Below, piece by piece: positions 22,192 to 35,148 of a stretch of 64,000 nt of DNA. The stretch comes from Amorphophallus konjac. Lineage: Eukaryota; Streptophyta; Magnoliopsida; Alismatales; Araceae. The notes beneath the pieces were generated by a model that had not been told where the DNA came from, made no database searches, and saw only the letters and a program-made list of their open reading frames with translations. Position 1 is the stretch's first letter, and each line of letters starts with the position of its first letter. A program made the position numbers and the translations under genes. The stretch is taken from assembly GCA_022559845.1 (NCBI GenBank), contig CM040126.1, positions 47,052,458-47,116,457 of the forward strand, given 5' to 3'.

Positions 22192-24265
22192 ATGTTTTTA
22201 CGTTCTGGGAAAACTGTGAGCATGGCTCACGAGTCTTTTGAGGAGAACCACCCTAGTCGTGGTTTGTCAGCCGACCCGCGAGTCTATGCTATGGACTCGG
22301 GTCCTTCTCATGAGCACTCGCATGAGGTGCAGGTTATTGCCGGGGACACATCCCCACCACAGGATATCTCTTCCTTACTGGGCGTCCTCGCCAACACGGA
22401 GCTTACCTCTGAACAGCTCGGGCCTTCCAGGCCATTCTAAAGGGAAATCTGTTTCCCCCACGCCCCAGGAATCAACTCCGGCCATCGCACCTCTCCAAGA
22501 GTCCGTGCAGGCCATTCCATCTCCTTCATTGGCGCAAGCCATCCAGTCTCCCTCGCTTCAAGGACAAGCGAGCCAACAACCACCCTCATTCCAGTTCCCG
22601 TCACAATCTCAAACTCCCGTTGTTCCCCACACACCGCTTCAGCCAGGGCCAACTGTCGGCGGTCCGACAGCTCCCTCTCATTCCGGGTTCCCCCCTCAAG
22701 TCTCCGGGAGACAGTTTCTCCCCCAGTGGCAAGTGCCACCTTCACCTCCAGAGGAGCTCGCCCAATCGCTCCTCAATAGGTTCAATCGCATGGACGAGCA
22801 GTTTCAAAATCTGAGAAGGATGGTGGACGTGAAAGCCACCCCGGAGGTTGCTTTGCCAATCCTTCCCGTCATTCATCTTCCTCCCTCCGAAATGCCCACG
22901 TACCGCAGATACAATGGTACCGGCAACCCCTTCATTCACCTCAAGGATTTCATGTATGAATCCTCCTATTGGCAAAACGATCAGAGGTCCCTGGCATACC
23001 TCTTTCGGAGATCATTGGATGGTCCCGCGCTTGAGTGGTTCTATTCCTTAGAGCCCCGCGAGGCCGAGAATTTTGAAATAGTCCAGAGAAGGTTCTTGCA
23101 GAAATATAGGGATAGGGTCGGTCCCTCACTCTCCATTACCGACCTAGTGGCCGAAAAGATGAAGCCCGATGAGGATTTTGTCCGCTATGCTGATAGATGG
23201 AGGTCTCTGGCGGAAAGAATAAGGGATACCCTCTCTGAGCCCGAACAAGTGAAGATGATTGTGTCTAATGCAACCCCACAGTTCAGACACGTCCTGGCCA
23301 TGAATAAACTTACTACAATGGAGGAACTCTATGAAAGGGCCCGATACATCCAAACCCAGTTAAAAGACTCCCCCATTATGAACATGTTTGAGTCGTCGAA
23401 GCCCAAAGTGGTCAGAAAGACAGGCGCTGGTGTCCCGGGCGGAGCCACAGAAGGGGTCGTGACAAATGAGCAAGTGGGTGCGGTCAACAATGCCAACTAT
23501 GCGGTCAACCCAAGGCCTCCACAAATGCCCCGACTTCCCCTCCAACCAGGTCCTTTCCCTCTTCGTCCTCCACCCCAAAATAATCCACCCCAGGATAATA
23601 TGCCTCCATTACGTCAACCCCAGCAACAACAACCACAACCTCAGCAACAACAACCACCGCTTCAGTACAACCAAGTTCCACCCCCGGGGAACTATGGTCC
23701 CCAACAGCAACAAAGGAGGCCGCTCGGTCCCAAGAGAGCCTACTATCCACCATTGCCAGAAACCTTAGCAGACATTTTTAATGCCCTCATGGCATCAAAC
23801 CAACTCGCCCTACCCAGAGAAAGGCCCGTGTGGCCCCCAAATGTTGATACCTCCAAATACTGCGTCTACCACAGGCAGCCAGGACACACAGTAGATTACT
23901 GCTTCCATTTCAAAGATTACATCCACGATATGAATGATGAACATCAAATAGATTGGGATGAAATGAGACGATACGTCGCCGCTCTTAAGGCTAGGAGACC
24001 TCCTCATAGGCCACAGCAGCAGTTACAACAGCAGCAGCAGCAGCAACCACAACAACAACAACAGCCTCAGCAGGCCCCACAACAACAGCCCGACATGGGC
24101 ATAATCCAGAATCCATTACCGGAGCACCAACAGCCCAATCATCAGGTTAACCCCATCTCCTCCTTCCCGAAGTCGGGAGAGAGCAGGTGTGGCACCAGGA
24201 AAGTACCTCCATTCTTTCTACCGCCAATCCTATCATCACGCAACACCCTTGCCTTGCCCGGGTAG
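22192..24265 (+). pseudogene. Inner Tat gag (one frame change near the N terminus)
   Basis: The N terminus (MFLRSGKTVS from 22192) reads in one frame to about 22430, then a shift moves to the frame open to 24265. The capsid (retrotransposon gag) domain spans about 22880-23390: MPTYRRYNGTGNP, WFYSLEPREAENF, then a KMKPDEDFVRYADRW block. A partial zinc motif CVYHRQPGHTVDYC lies at about 23861. Around both sides of it are Pro/Gln-rich tracts with CAG/CAA repeats (about 23600-23730 and 24010-24090). It would form the particle core. The early shift may be a lesion. Confidence 0.85.
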
Positions 24266-26550
24266 CACCTCTCTCTCATCAACCCGCGTCAGTATCGCCT
24301 TCACCATTTCCACTACCATTACGCCCCCTCATCCGTACCCCGATCTCCTATCAACCGACACTCTCCACTACGCCTTCACACCCTCTCATCTTCTCTCACT
24401 CCCCCACTTTACCATCCACCTCTACCACATTTACCCCTACGCCTTCTAAACCCCTTATCATCCGTCAACCATACATAACCCCGTCTTTCTCCACCGTATC
24501 ACCACTAATGCCTTCAAAACCACTCATTACTCATCGCCCACCTCAAAATCATTGCCCACTTCAAGCCCTACCCACTTCTACTTCGTCTCCACCTCCACCT
24601 TCCAGACCCCTTATCCTTCATAATCCGCGCGATATCCCCTCTACCTTCACCATGCCTCCACCTAACAAACCCCTCATCAGAATCCCTGCTCCCGTCATCA
24701 CCCCTGCTTCATCGACCATTCCTCCACCACTACCCCTCAAACCTCTGTTAAAACCCACTGCTACCCCCACAGAGGTACAAAAGCCGCAGGCAATGGTGCT
24801 CCGGAGTGGAAGGATTTTCCACAGGGTTTTCCCCCACAACAGTCAGAATCTTGAGCAATCTCAGCCAGAGAAGGATGATGGAGAACAACCAGAAAGAGCT
24901 ATCCCTGGAACACAGTATGATCTATTAAAACATTTGGACAAGACGCCTGCTCGGATCTCCATCCTGGAGCTTCTTCAAAGATCCACATCCCACCAGGCAG
25001 CCTTAATGGAGTACCTTCAAAGAGTCATGGTTAATGAAGACCTCCCCGTGGAGAAGATTTCGACCGTCCTGACCCCAACAGACACACAACCGGCCATCAT
25101 GTTCCACAACTACGAGCTCGCTCCCAAGGAAGCTCGGAAATATGCATTGTGCATTTCAATAAAAATCAATGGGGTATCCATAAACCCGTGTCTTGTGGAC
25201 ACGGGTGCGTCCATAAATGTGATCTCCATGAGCACTCTTCAGTTGTGTGGGATCGACGAGGAACAAATAAGACCTTCCTCGATCACGGTCACGGCCTATG
25301 ACAATAGCAAAAGGCCGCCGCAGGGGATGATTATTCTGAAGGCAGAACTAGGCCCCATGTCAATTCCCACATAATTCCATGTCCTCGACATGGACTCCAT
25401 ATTCAAGGCTATACTGGGTCGCCCTTACATCGAAGCCATGGACGCTGTGCCTTCCACCAACCATCAGTGCATGAAGTTTCCTTACAATGGGAGAATTATT
25501 AAAGTGGTCAGTACACCTGTCCTTCACACAGTGGATGCTATCAACACCTCTCTGCCCTCTGTTTGGCCGTCTCATCGGCCCATATTGTCACTACTGGATG
25601 TACGTGATTCATCTCACGTTCTACTAGCACCAAAGGAGCCGGTCAGGACAACCGCAGCATCATGTCTCCCTTTTCACTCCAAAGGTTGGGAGATTATGAG
25701 GAACATCGGCTATCAACAGGGTAAAGGTCTGGGCGCACAATTACAGGGGATGCTCAAACCGCCAAAGGAAATTAGGCCGAACCGTAGGTTTGGCCTAGGC
25801 TTCAAAGGACCGTTCAGGGCGGATTGGAAGCCCCTCACATGGACTCTATCAAACCACTTCAACAGAGGGCCCGTTGTTCAGATGGGAGATTACCCACGAG
25901 AAGCATATGGGGGATCACATGCTGTATATTTGGCTGAAAAATGTCCGAGGATCACCAAAAGAGGCAAGATCAAAGATCCGGAATGCGAGTGGAACAAATG
26001 GTTCGACATACGGGACATTTCCGTTGCACTGGAAAGGATGTTCTCGTCTCCGCAACTTGAAGGACCACCATTGATCTCCGGAATACCAGAGAATATTACC
26101 ACTCTTGCCAAGGTTCCAAACTATCCTCGTCCTCGCCAGAAGGACTCTGTCATCGACGGATCTTCATCCGTCCTCAACATTACCGTCGACGGCTCATTAG
26201 CCGCCATCCTCTCCATCCACTCGTCTCAGCCTTTGCTGATATCTTCTTCCTGGGCCAGACAATTGTCTGATGATCTTCCCAGATCCCCTTCTCTGTTTAC
26301 ATACCTACGCGGGCTTTTCAACCCGCGCCAGGTCTTCAACCATGATCTGCTCTATGAGCCTCACAATCCTCTAGCCATAACCACTTTTCTCTCTCCTCCA
26401 ATCTCTTTTCACTGCTTTGTCATTAAAAATGAAAACGAAAAAAAAACGTCAATTTTCAAACTCCCCAACAACACATCTTCGTTGAGGAAACCTCCTACAT
26501 CTCCCACGGGTGCGTACCGCCTTGCGGACCACCCGTCCAAGGTCCGATGA
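24187..26550 (+). pseudogene. Inner Tat protease with Pro-rich linker and G-patch (one stop)
   Basis: This frame overlaps the gag end in a -1 relation. About 24290-24770 encodes a Pro/Ser/Thr linker with seven degenerate (K/R)PLI units. The retropepsin core has LVDTGASINVIS (about 25195-25230) and later ILGRPYIEAMD (about 25408). A TAA at 25372-25374 interrupts between them. A G-patch follows at about 25680-25805 (GWEIMRNIGYQQGKGLG). G-patch domains next to protease are known in other retroelements and may bind RNA. The frame ends at a TGA overlapping the next ATG. Confidence 0.8.
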
Positions 26551-27935
26551 GCGACCTTTTCTACCCCTCCTCTGAGGGGTCTTCTCCTGTACATTCTACA
26601 CCATCCTCTTCGTCTTCCTCTTCTTCTGTAAATATTGTCAGTCAATCTAGGAATGATAGGCCAAGGGTAGTACCTAGGAAGAAGTCCAAGGGGAGGCAGA
26701 TCCCTCGTCGATTCCTTCTGGATTTAGCCGCCAGGTGTCAAGCCCTCCTTGCCATCCCCCAGTTGCTAGAAAATCCCATCCGGCTACCGGAAATAGAATG
26801 TGAGGGCGACTGTGCATTTGATGAAGGGTATGGAGTCTACGAGATCACGGATGAAGAATGCCCCACTGAAGATGAGGGTGAAGAATATGAGGATGCGGCG
26901 GGCGCATACGCTAGTGGAATAAGGAGATTCGACGAGCCGTCAACCGCCGTAGAAGAATCCACCAAAGAAGTCAACTTGGGAACTGAGGAAGACCCTAGGA
27001 TCATCCTCATAAGTGACAACCTACCACCCTCTGAAGAAGAGGCATTAATTGAGGTTCTCAAGGAATATAAGGACACGTTCGCATGGAGCTACGAGGATAT
27101 GCCGGGTCTGGATTCAACCTTGGTCGAACACCGTTTAACCCTAAAACCAGGGTCCGTCTCGGTAAAACAAAGGTTAAGGCGTTTCCACCCTCAAATGGCT
27201 TTGAAAATGAAAGAAGAGGTCGATAAGCTCCACAAAGCCAGGTTCATTAGAGTCGTTCTTTATCCTCAATGGGTGGCGAACATTGTCCCGGTCATGAAGA
27301 AAGATGGGAAAGTCAGGATTTGTATCGACTTCCGGGACCTTAACCGCGCGTGTCCAAAAGACGATTTTCCCTTACCTCACATTGATGTGTTGATTGATAA
27401 CACGGCAGGCTACGAAACCCTCTCATTCATGGATGGATTTTCAGGATACAATCAAATTCGTTTGGCAGAAGAGGATCAGGAAAAGACGTCATTCACTACC
27501 CCTTGGGGAACATATTGTTACGTGGTCATGCCGTTCGGATTAAAGAATGCTGGAGCTACTTACCAAAGAGCGATGATGGCCATATTTCATGACATGATGC
27601 ACATATATCTGGAAGTGTATGTGGATGACTTATTGGTAAAATCAAGGACCAGGATGGAACATCCAGAAGTTTTGGCTAAGGTCTTGCAGAGGTCAAGGGA
27701 GTTCCAACTGAAAATGAACCCGAAGAAGTGTGTGTTTGGTGTGTCGTCAGGTAAATTGCTGGGGTTCATTGTGAGTAAAAGAGGGATCGAGATAGATCCC
27801 GACAAAGCTAAGGCTATCAGGGATATGCCGCCTCCCAAGAATTTGAGGGAAGTCCGAGGTTTAATCGGAGGTTGCAGTTTATTCGTCGGTTTGTGTCTCA
27901 ACATTCACAAAGGTGTAGACCTCTCTACGAGTTGA
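26547..27935 (+). pseudogene. Inner Tat pol: reverse transcriptase (frameshifted at its end)
   Basis: Starts at an ATG overlapping the TGA of the previous frame (ATGA at 26547-26550). After an acidic linker come EYKDTFAWSYEDMPGLD (about 27063), WVANIVPVMKKDGKVRICID, SFMDGFSGYNQI (about 27423) and the catalytic YVDDLLVK (about 27618). Near 27871 a G-rich GGAGG lacks one base relative to the expected reading, so RNase H continues in another frame from about 27872. All RT catalytic residues are present; only this shift breaks the polyprotein. Confidence 0.9.
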
Positions 27936-30325
27936 CCAAGCCAGGAGTAGAATTCCACTGGAATTCTAAATGTCAGAAAGCTTTTGAAGGGTTGAAGGAA
28001 TATCTGGCTAGTCCACCCGTTCTCATTCCACCCAAACCAGAAAAACCTCTGATCCTTTACGTCTCAGTCTTGGATGACTCCGTGGGAGCCGTCCTCGCAC
28101 AAGCTGATGAAGAAGGCAAGGAACGGGCAACCTATTACTTGTCCAAACTTCTCAATCCCTGTGAGCAGAAGTACACCGTCATGGAGAAAACCTGTGCTGC
28201 CCTCGTTTGGGTAGTGCAGAAATTGAAGCACTACTTCTTGGCTCATGAGGTCCACTTGATTGCTCGAATGAATCCTATCAAATTCCTTCTGGAGAAAGCC
28301 GTCCTTACGGATAGGCTAGCACGCTGGCAAAGTTTTCTCTCTCAGTTCGACATCACCTACATCCAGCAAAAGGCGATTAAAGGCTATGTCATAGCCGAGC
28401 ATCTCGCTCACCATCCTCTTCCCAAGTTCGATCCCGTCCAATCAGAGTTTCCAGATGAGGAACTAATGTCCGTCAACCAATCAGATGAGCCAATGTGGAC
28501 GCTATATTTTGATGGAGCTCTGAATTCTCAAGGGAGAGGAATCGGCATCGCCCTCCTGTCGCCTGAAGGCCTCACATTCCCATTGGCATACCAACTCAAA
28601 TTTCCAGTCACCAACAATATAGCCGAATATGAAGCTCTTCTAGCTGGCCTAGAACTCGCTCATTCTTTTCGTATCACTGAGTTGCGAGTCGTAGGTGATA
28701 GTCAACTCATCCTTCGCCAGGTGCTCACTAAATATCGCACTCGCGATCCCAAACTCAAGCCATACCAAGAACTCACTGCTGCCTTTGCCAAACTGTTCAC
28801 CAAACTGATCTTTGTTCATGTCCCTCGTCATCAGAATATTCTCGCCGATGCCCTCGCCTCGTTGGCATCATCCATAAGGTTCCCTCTAGGAAGATGGTTT
28901 AAGTCCATTTCCATCTACAAACTTCACGCCCCTGCAATCGATGATGCTTCCTACGTAAATATCAAAGACAGGATAGCAAGAAAGATCCTGCAGGAAGATA
29001 TCCTTGAGAAGAGGGAGATCATGTTGGCAGAGGTTGAAGAAGAACTGGCTGATGAAGAGAAACCATGGTTCTATGAAATTGTCAAATACTGCCAAGATCA
29101 GTCTTATCCTGAAGGGGCCACCACAGAGGACAAGAAAGCCATAAGAAGGGTGGCTCAGAAATATACATTGGTTGGAGGTCTACTCTATAGGAGGAGCCTT
29201 ACTGGTATTCTGTTAAGATGTCTTGGTGACGATGAGGTTTGGAAATGTGTAGAGGAGACGCACTCGGGCGTGTGCGGTGGCCACGTGAATAGTCAGATGC
29301 TCGCCAAGAAGATCATTCGCCAAGGCTTTTATTGGCCCACTATGGAAGAAGATTGTGCTGTCTATGTCCGTAAGTGTGTCAAGTGTCAACTTCACGCCGA
29401 TAAAATCCATTCACCATCTTCCTCACTTCATCCAATATCTTCCCCGTGGCCTTTCTCCATGTGGGCATTCGACATCATTGGTCCCCTAGGTGATCCCAAT
29501 TCCCTCACCAAGCAGAAATCTTTCATCCTTACTGCGACGGAATACTTCACCAAATGGGCCGAAGCCGAAGCTTACGCAGAAATCAAGGCGTCAACAGTCT
29601 GCAAGTTCATCATGAAAAACATCCTCGCCAGATTCGGCGTCCCAAGCACAATCGTCACCGACAATGGGCCACAGTTCATTTCTCAGGACCTACAGGACCT
29701 CTGCAAAAGGTACGCAATTGCATTGCATCATTCATCGCCTTATTACCCACAAGGTAACGGCCAAGCGGAGGCCACCAATAAAACATTGCTCAAAATCATC
29801 AAAAAAACCTGCGAGTCTAGTAAGTTTTCAGACTGGCCAGAAAAGCTTATCGAAGCTCTATGGGCCTATCGCACTTCAATCCGTACCCCCACCGGGCAGA
29901 CTCCATTTGCCCTTACTTATGGTATGGAAGCGGTAGTCCCGTACGAGACTCTGATCCCTTCTCTTAGGGTACAATTGGACGAGGAATTTCCCCTCGACGA
30001 TCGTCGTAATTCACTCCTCTCCCAGTTGGAACTCTTGGATGAGAAACGGCTGGCCGCTGCCGAACACGCGCGTGTGTATCAAAATAGACTCGCTCGCTTT
30101 TACCAAAAGAAAGTCGTTGAGAGAAAATTCAAAGTCGGTGAGATGGTCGTAAAAAGAATTTTTGTCAAACCTGGAGGTCCGCGTTCTAAGCTCCAACCCA
30201 ATTGGGAAGGACCATTTGTAATTCAAGCCGTGTACCCTGGCAACGCCTACAAGCTAGTCAACGTCGAAGGGACCGAGTTATCCCACCCTTGGAATGGGCT
30301 TTATCTTAAGAAATACTACCCTTAG
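27872..30325 (+). pseudogene. Inner Tat pol: RNase H, archaeal-type RNase H and integrase
   Basis: Open for 817 codons after the shift. RNase H runs from about 28000 (LYVSVLDDSVGAVLAQ). The archaeal-type RNase H is at about 28490-28870: WTLYFDGALNSQGRG, NNIAEYEALLAG, VGDSQLI and HVPRHQN...ADALA. Integrase has the zinc region (HSGVCGGH ... CVKCQ, about 29260-29395) and the DDE core: FDIIGPLGD (about 29469), TDNGPQF (about 29658) and a GNGQAEATNK motif (about 29754). A C-terminal domain ends at LKKYYP. The domain set and order identify the Tat lineage. The segment itself shows no lesion. Confidence 0.9.
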
Positions 30326-32085
30326 CACAAACAAAAAAAATGATGAAAGATAAAAACATCAAAAACAAAGAAATACCGAAAACCACTAAAAATATGGAAA
30401 ATTCAAAATGCCGATGCCTGGCAGTCACCATGTAGTTAAGTTCCTGCATCTAACCTTCATGTTAGGATAGGGCCCATTAAGGCTTGGTAGTCACCGGGTC
30501 TTGGTTTGCCAGAACCGTGGAGATCCCTGTCCGGCCACGTCGGCCTATGCTCGCTCGAAGGAAGCTAACATGTGCTCACTTATGTATTTTATTCAAAAAA
30601 GTCGGTAGCATCACCTACGGTGGAGCGTCACCCAGAAGATCTCCGGAAGCTGTAATCTTTATTCTTTTCTCTTCGACCAAATGAGACAGTCGGCGCCCTT
30701 AAAACGCTGAGCATGAGAAACCAAAACTCAAACCCCAAAGGCAAGAGTAGGATCCATTTCCTCGAGCATCGATCAGAGCACGAGAAGAGGGCAGTGTCCC
30801 CGCAGGCATACAAAAAGGGAGCCCACAAACGTCAAACGACTATATCTCCCTCACAAAAAGAAATACAAAATCAAAATCAGGAGAAAAGCCTGGTCGTGAC
30901 CGTGCCTGTTGCGATAAACGGAACCCCTCAAAGCAAAAGTCTGAATCCACAAGAGGGGGCTATGGAATGTAAATGCTCGAGATTTGGTCCGAAGTTGTCC
31001 GAAAGGAAAGAGTTAATGGGCCCTTATTCGCTCGCCGGGTTAACGGTTTTGCCGATCCTCTCAGGAGGTTTATCCCCCACGCTCTTCCTTCTTCCTCTAA
31101 AGATGAAGGTTCGATGGAGTTTCTGAAAGGTGAAAACTCCCCAGGGTCTGCGACCTTATTTTAATATACACATTTGGTTGCCTACTTTGAAAAGCAAAAG
31201 CTATCGCTGCGAAGGAGTCTCCGTGTTTCTGGCTGGTCAAGACCCCTGTTTACCACCTTGATGTCTTCTTGTTTAACCTCGGGCTTAGGCCAATGCAAGC
31301 GCGTCACCTATGGGTGCGACGGCGTCTGATTCCGGGTCAGCGTCGCGCGGTTGGTCGTTAGGGTTCCAGGGTGTTCCATCATATACCATCTAGAGTTGTG
31401 AGGAAACAGACCCGGGTCGGGCAAATCATTTACCTCGAACACCTTTTGGGTGAATCCCTGTGGTCGGAAGCGACTGGGAGCCTAAGCATGGCATGACGGT
31501 ATTGTCATCAGGGTAAGTCTTAGCCGGCGGGATCATCATTCGAGGGGTCTAGAGGCCCAAATCAACCTAGATGTGCTTAGATACCTGGGAGGTTAGTAAG
31601 AAACCCCTGTTCTCACGTAGGTTAGGTGCCATTTGGGTGCTTGCCGGGCGTTAGCAACAAAAAAATTGAAATGATAAAATAACAAAAAAATGAAAAGAGA
31701 AAATGTACATATTTGCAAACAAAAAATCTTTTTATGATAAAACAAAAAAATGCCAAATATAAAAAGAAAACAAATCAATTTTGCATGATCGCATTTGCGT
31801 ACAGCATCTCACTTTAATACCGCTTGCATTCGTGTGCTTGCCTGTCGCATTTATCGTCACCACATTTTTCCATTGCCTTCGTTAATAAAGGCTTGGCCCC
31901 TTGACCAGTTATCAAGGACAGTCACAGTGACCATTTGCTTATTGAGCAAGGGGCCAAGTCAGAACAGAAATTCTGATTTGTTTGTTTCAGTGATGTGTGC
32001 AGGGATCCAGGCAACAGAAGCAAAGGTGAAAACCAAACAAACCAAACCTTGTATTTTATTCCAAAAAACTAAAAAAATTATTACA
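30326..32085. other. Non-coding region between integrase and antisense gene A
   Basis: About 1.76 kb without a convincing gene on either strand. A-rich tracts lie near 30330-30400 and 31660-31780. It holds the 3' flank of pol (plus) and of gene A (minus), whose coding ends converge. Two GCAGTCACC/GTAGTCACC motifs about 65 bp apart (30421, 30487) are the only repeat I noticed. Confidence 0.6.
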
Positions 32086-34562
32086 TCAAGTTCCGCCCTC
32101 TCTCTCCGCATTACTCGTCCCACTACTCTCCGGGCAAAACGCTCTCAAAGGTGCTACCCAACTACGAAAAGCGGTACTCCTACCGCTCTGTACTCCTCTT
32201 CCTATTCCCACATCCCGGCGTTGATCTACGGAAGCAGCAGAGAAGCTACCAACACGAAAGCCACGCTCTCGTGCTCTTCGGTAGCGCTCCTCACCATCTC
32301 TCAGCCACTGTTCAGCAAGACCAAGGCTGATTCGGAGTTCGAATAGTTGGGCCTCCATGGCCCTTCGTTCCTCCCTTTCAGTCAATCTGTTGGCTCTTTC
32401 TCTCTCTGCGTCTCTTTCTTTCTCTGCACGTTCTCTCTCGCGGTCTTCCCTCTCCAACTGGAGAGTGATCCTCAGTTCCACAGCATCCCTAGAGGAGTCG
32501 TCATCAGGATGACGCCGCAGTTCCCTCTCCAGTTCTGCTATCCTAGCCTCCTTCTGCGCAGCTTGGCCAAGCGCTTCTTCCGTCTCCTTTTCCTGCCGAG
32601 TGTACCATCTCAGATACACGATAAGGCGTAAACAAAGAGAACTCAACACTGAAACTTTTACCTGTATACGGAGCATCCCTTCTGCCTCCGCAGCACGCTG
32701 CGTGGCATGAGCAAGTTGCTCATGAAGCAAGTCAAGTTCTGAGGTGGGAATCCATAAGCTGGAAGAGGCACCACCTACTCCCATCGCTGGGGAAGCCGCG
32801 CCAATCTGGGCATGCTACGACCGCGTGAATTAGCAGCCAACATCTGGAATCTGGGGTTTTAATTAGGAACGTACTGTACACCTACCAAGGCGCTCGTAGC
32901 TCCGCGGGCATTACCCAACTGTTGTTCCATCTCTGCCAAGCGAGTTCGTAAATTCGCTATCATGGCATCCCGGACATCCTGCAGCCTTACGAGTCAGCAT
33001 TTTCACCAAAACCAGGAAAAGGAGAAAGAAGAGAAGAGAAAAAGGGGAAACCTACCTCCACAAGTCCCCGGGGTTGGAACCGCTCTGCGTACTTTGTCCT
33101 ATATAGACGCAAGTAGTCCTCGCTATCCCGCGCCTGTGATTCTACAATCGTGCCACCCCGTTGCCAGTCCTCATACTGTTCGGGAATCGCACGCGCCAGT
33201 CAATGCAGGTCGCCGGTCCCCGCGTCTTTCTCCCGACACGAGGTGGCACAGCTGAATCCACCCATTCTTGAGCCAGTCCTAAAGTCCTCATAACTAATCG
33301 TAGCCGAAGCGGCTCGATTTCATTCAGGCAGTGCATCCACAGTTCCCGTCCGAACCGGGCACGACTTGCTAGAACCCACGGCTGGTCGGCATCGACCATG
33401 TCTGAGTAGGGTCTCCAGTTTACCATCGCTGCAGGGAACTCCTGTAGCTCCCGCCTTAGCACCATCAGTTGGTAGGTTAGGGGTGCCGCACTCATGATGG
33501 GTTCCCACCGCCTGGCTAGCGGCACCATCGCAGGTCGCCAATGCCGAGCTCTCCCCATAGGGAGGTAATAATAGCTCCACAGCTGCTCGGCGCAGGTCAT
33601 CAGAACCTTGCAAAAACACAAAAAAATACAAAACAAGCAAAACCAAAAAAATACCTGGATGAATGGTGTGAAACCACTCACAGTCATCTCACGATCCGTT
33701 TCTTGGAATAGGCCTGCAAACAAGTGTGCCAGCATGGCGGCTCCCCAGGCATAATACCCTACTCTTTCAAGATCTGACAGCAGCTCCAGGAAGCGACATT
33801 GGATACCGTCCCCTTTCGAGCTCAGTACCAATCTCCCCAAAAGGAAGAGGAGAAATCTCCTCAAATCTATGTTGCATCTTTCCCAGTCGCCGAAATCTGT
33901 GCAGTACACGGCACGGCATCCTATTTCCATCCTTTCCATGAACTCTTCTGAGGATTCATCGTCCCGCCGACGAGTGTCGGTGAGCCTAATGCATCCATGA
34001 GGGACGCCCTAGCTACCGACCTATTTTTCCAACCATCTAGGTCTAAACCCAGTAACTTCTGGGCACCTTCTCGGTAGTCCGCTTAAGTGACTCCGGTCAC
34101 TGCCTCGCCATCCACCTTGAGACTCGTAATTCGGACCACATCCTCCAAGCTGGGCACCATGTGCCCCCAGGGCATCAGGAATGCCCGACTCACTGGGTCC
34201 CATCTCTCACACAAGGCTTGGATCAGGACCAGGTCAAGCTGAATCGGCTCGATCCGAAGGAAGGTGCCAAAACCCATCACGTCTAGCCTGGCCTTCTGAA
34301 AATCTGGGAGACCTCGGTATGCTGCCACTACCAACTCCCATGAGATCTGTGATTTCATCACACTCTACGCATGCAGGGAATGGAGAGGAGGTTTGGTCAG
34401 AAAGAAAGGAAGAAAAAAGAATGGAAAAAAGGGCAAGAAAACTTGGCTTACGAGTTGTGATTGGGCCCTTTCGCTAAAGTGTCCTTCGAGGTCCGAAAGC
34501 CTCCTGGAACTACTACCACTAGACCTGCTTCTCTTCGAGGAGTGGGAAGATTCGCCCTCCAT
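32086..34562 (-). pseudogene. Antisense gene A: plant mobile domain and coiled coil, decayed
   Basis: Six exons can be placed by GT-AG and homology to gene C: 34562-34452, 34364-33655, 33582-33056, 32978-32886, 32814-32662 and 32592-32086. The shared boundaries are phase 0. Exon 2 carries the mobile-domain signature FLMPWGHMVPSLEDV (about 34160-34200) and YYAWGAAMLAHLF; exon 6 is a charged coiled coil (ERERAEKERDAER). An in-frame TAA near 34085, a frame change near 33960 and a one-base loss near 33168 break it. Exon 3 here covers two exons of C without the intervening intron. Its first exon resembles that of gene D. Confidence 0.8.
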
Positions 34563-34655
34563 CCAACCCTCGGAATTTTGAACTCCTCCTCTCCCGTGAA
34601 AACTTGTGCTCCTCGAGTTAGCTCTCGATATACCTGGGAAGATAAAAGGGACAAG

Positions 34656-34663
34656 AATTTATA
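34656..34663 (-). promoter_or_regulatory. TATA box upstream of antisense gene A
   Basis: TATAAATT on the minus strand, about 95 bp before the gene A ATG at 34562. Confidence 0.5.
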
Positions 34664-35148
34664 GAAATGGAAGGAGTGCGGGCCAAGATTGCCTCCATCA
34701 CCTGTTAATGATAGCCCTCGCAATGAGGAACCTGCCATGCGGTCCCGTGTGTCACTTCACCGCTCGCACATGGTGATTGATTGGACGAAGAATATGACGA
34801 CTAGCCCCCTATGTTGTCTAGGGAAACCCTATCATGTTTTGGAGGACGTCCGCAAAATTTGACACAACATCCGGGAAAAGGGGCTAGGGCCGTCATTATT
34901 GACTTCGACGGTAGATTCCCGTGGAAAATGGTCACAACAAGACGCGATTCTTCGCTCGGCATTGAGTCTCGGCAGACCCATCACATGGGAACAGTGCAAA
35001 GGAGAGGAAGTGTAGGGAAGAAGGAATGCACAAGAGAACAAACGAGCAGCAGAAAATCAAATCACTCCATTCATAATTCTACATAAGCTGTCATAAACAC
35101 TACAATCATAGAGAGGAGGCGAGTCCACCAGCTCGCCGATCCTCACCA

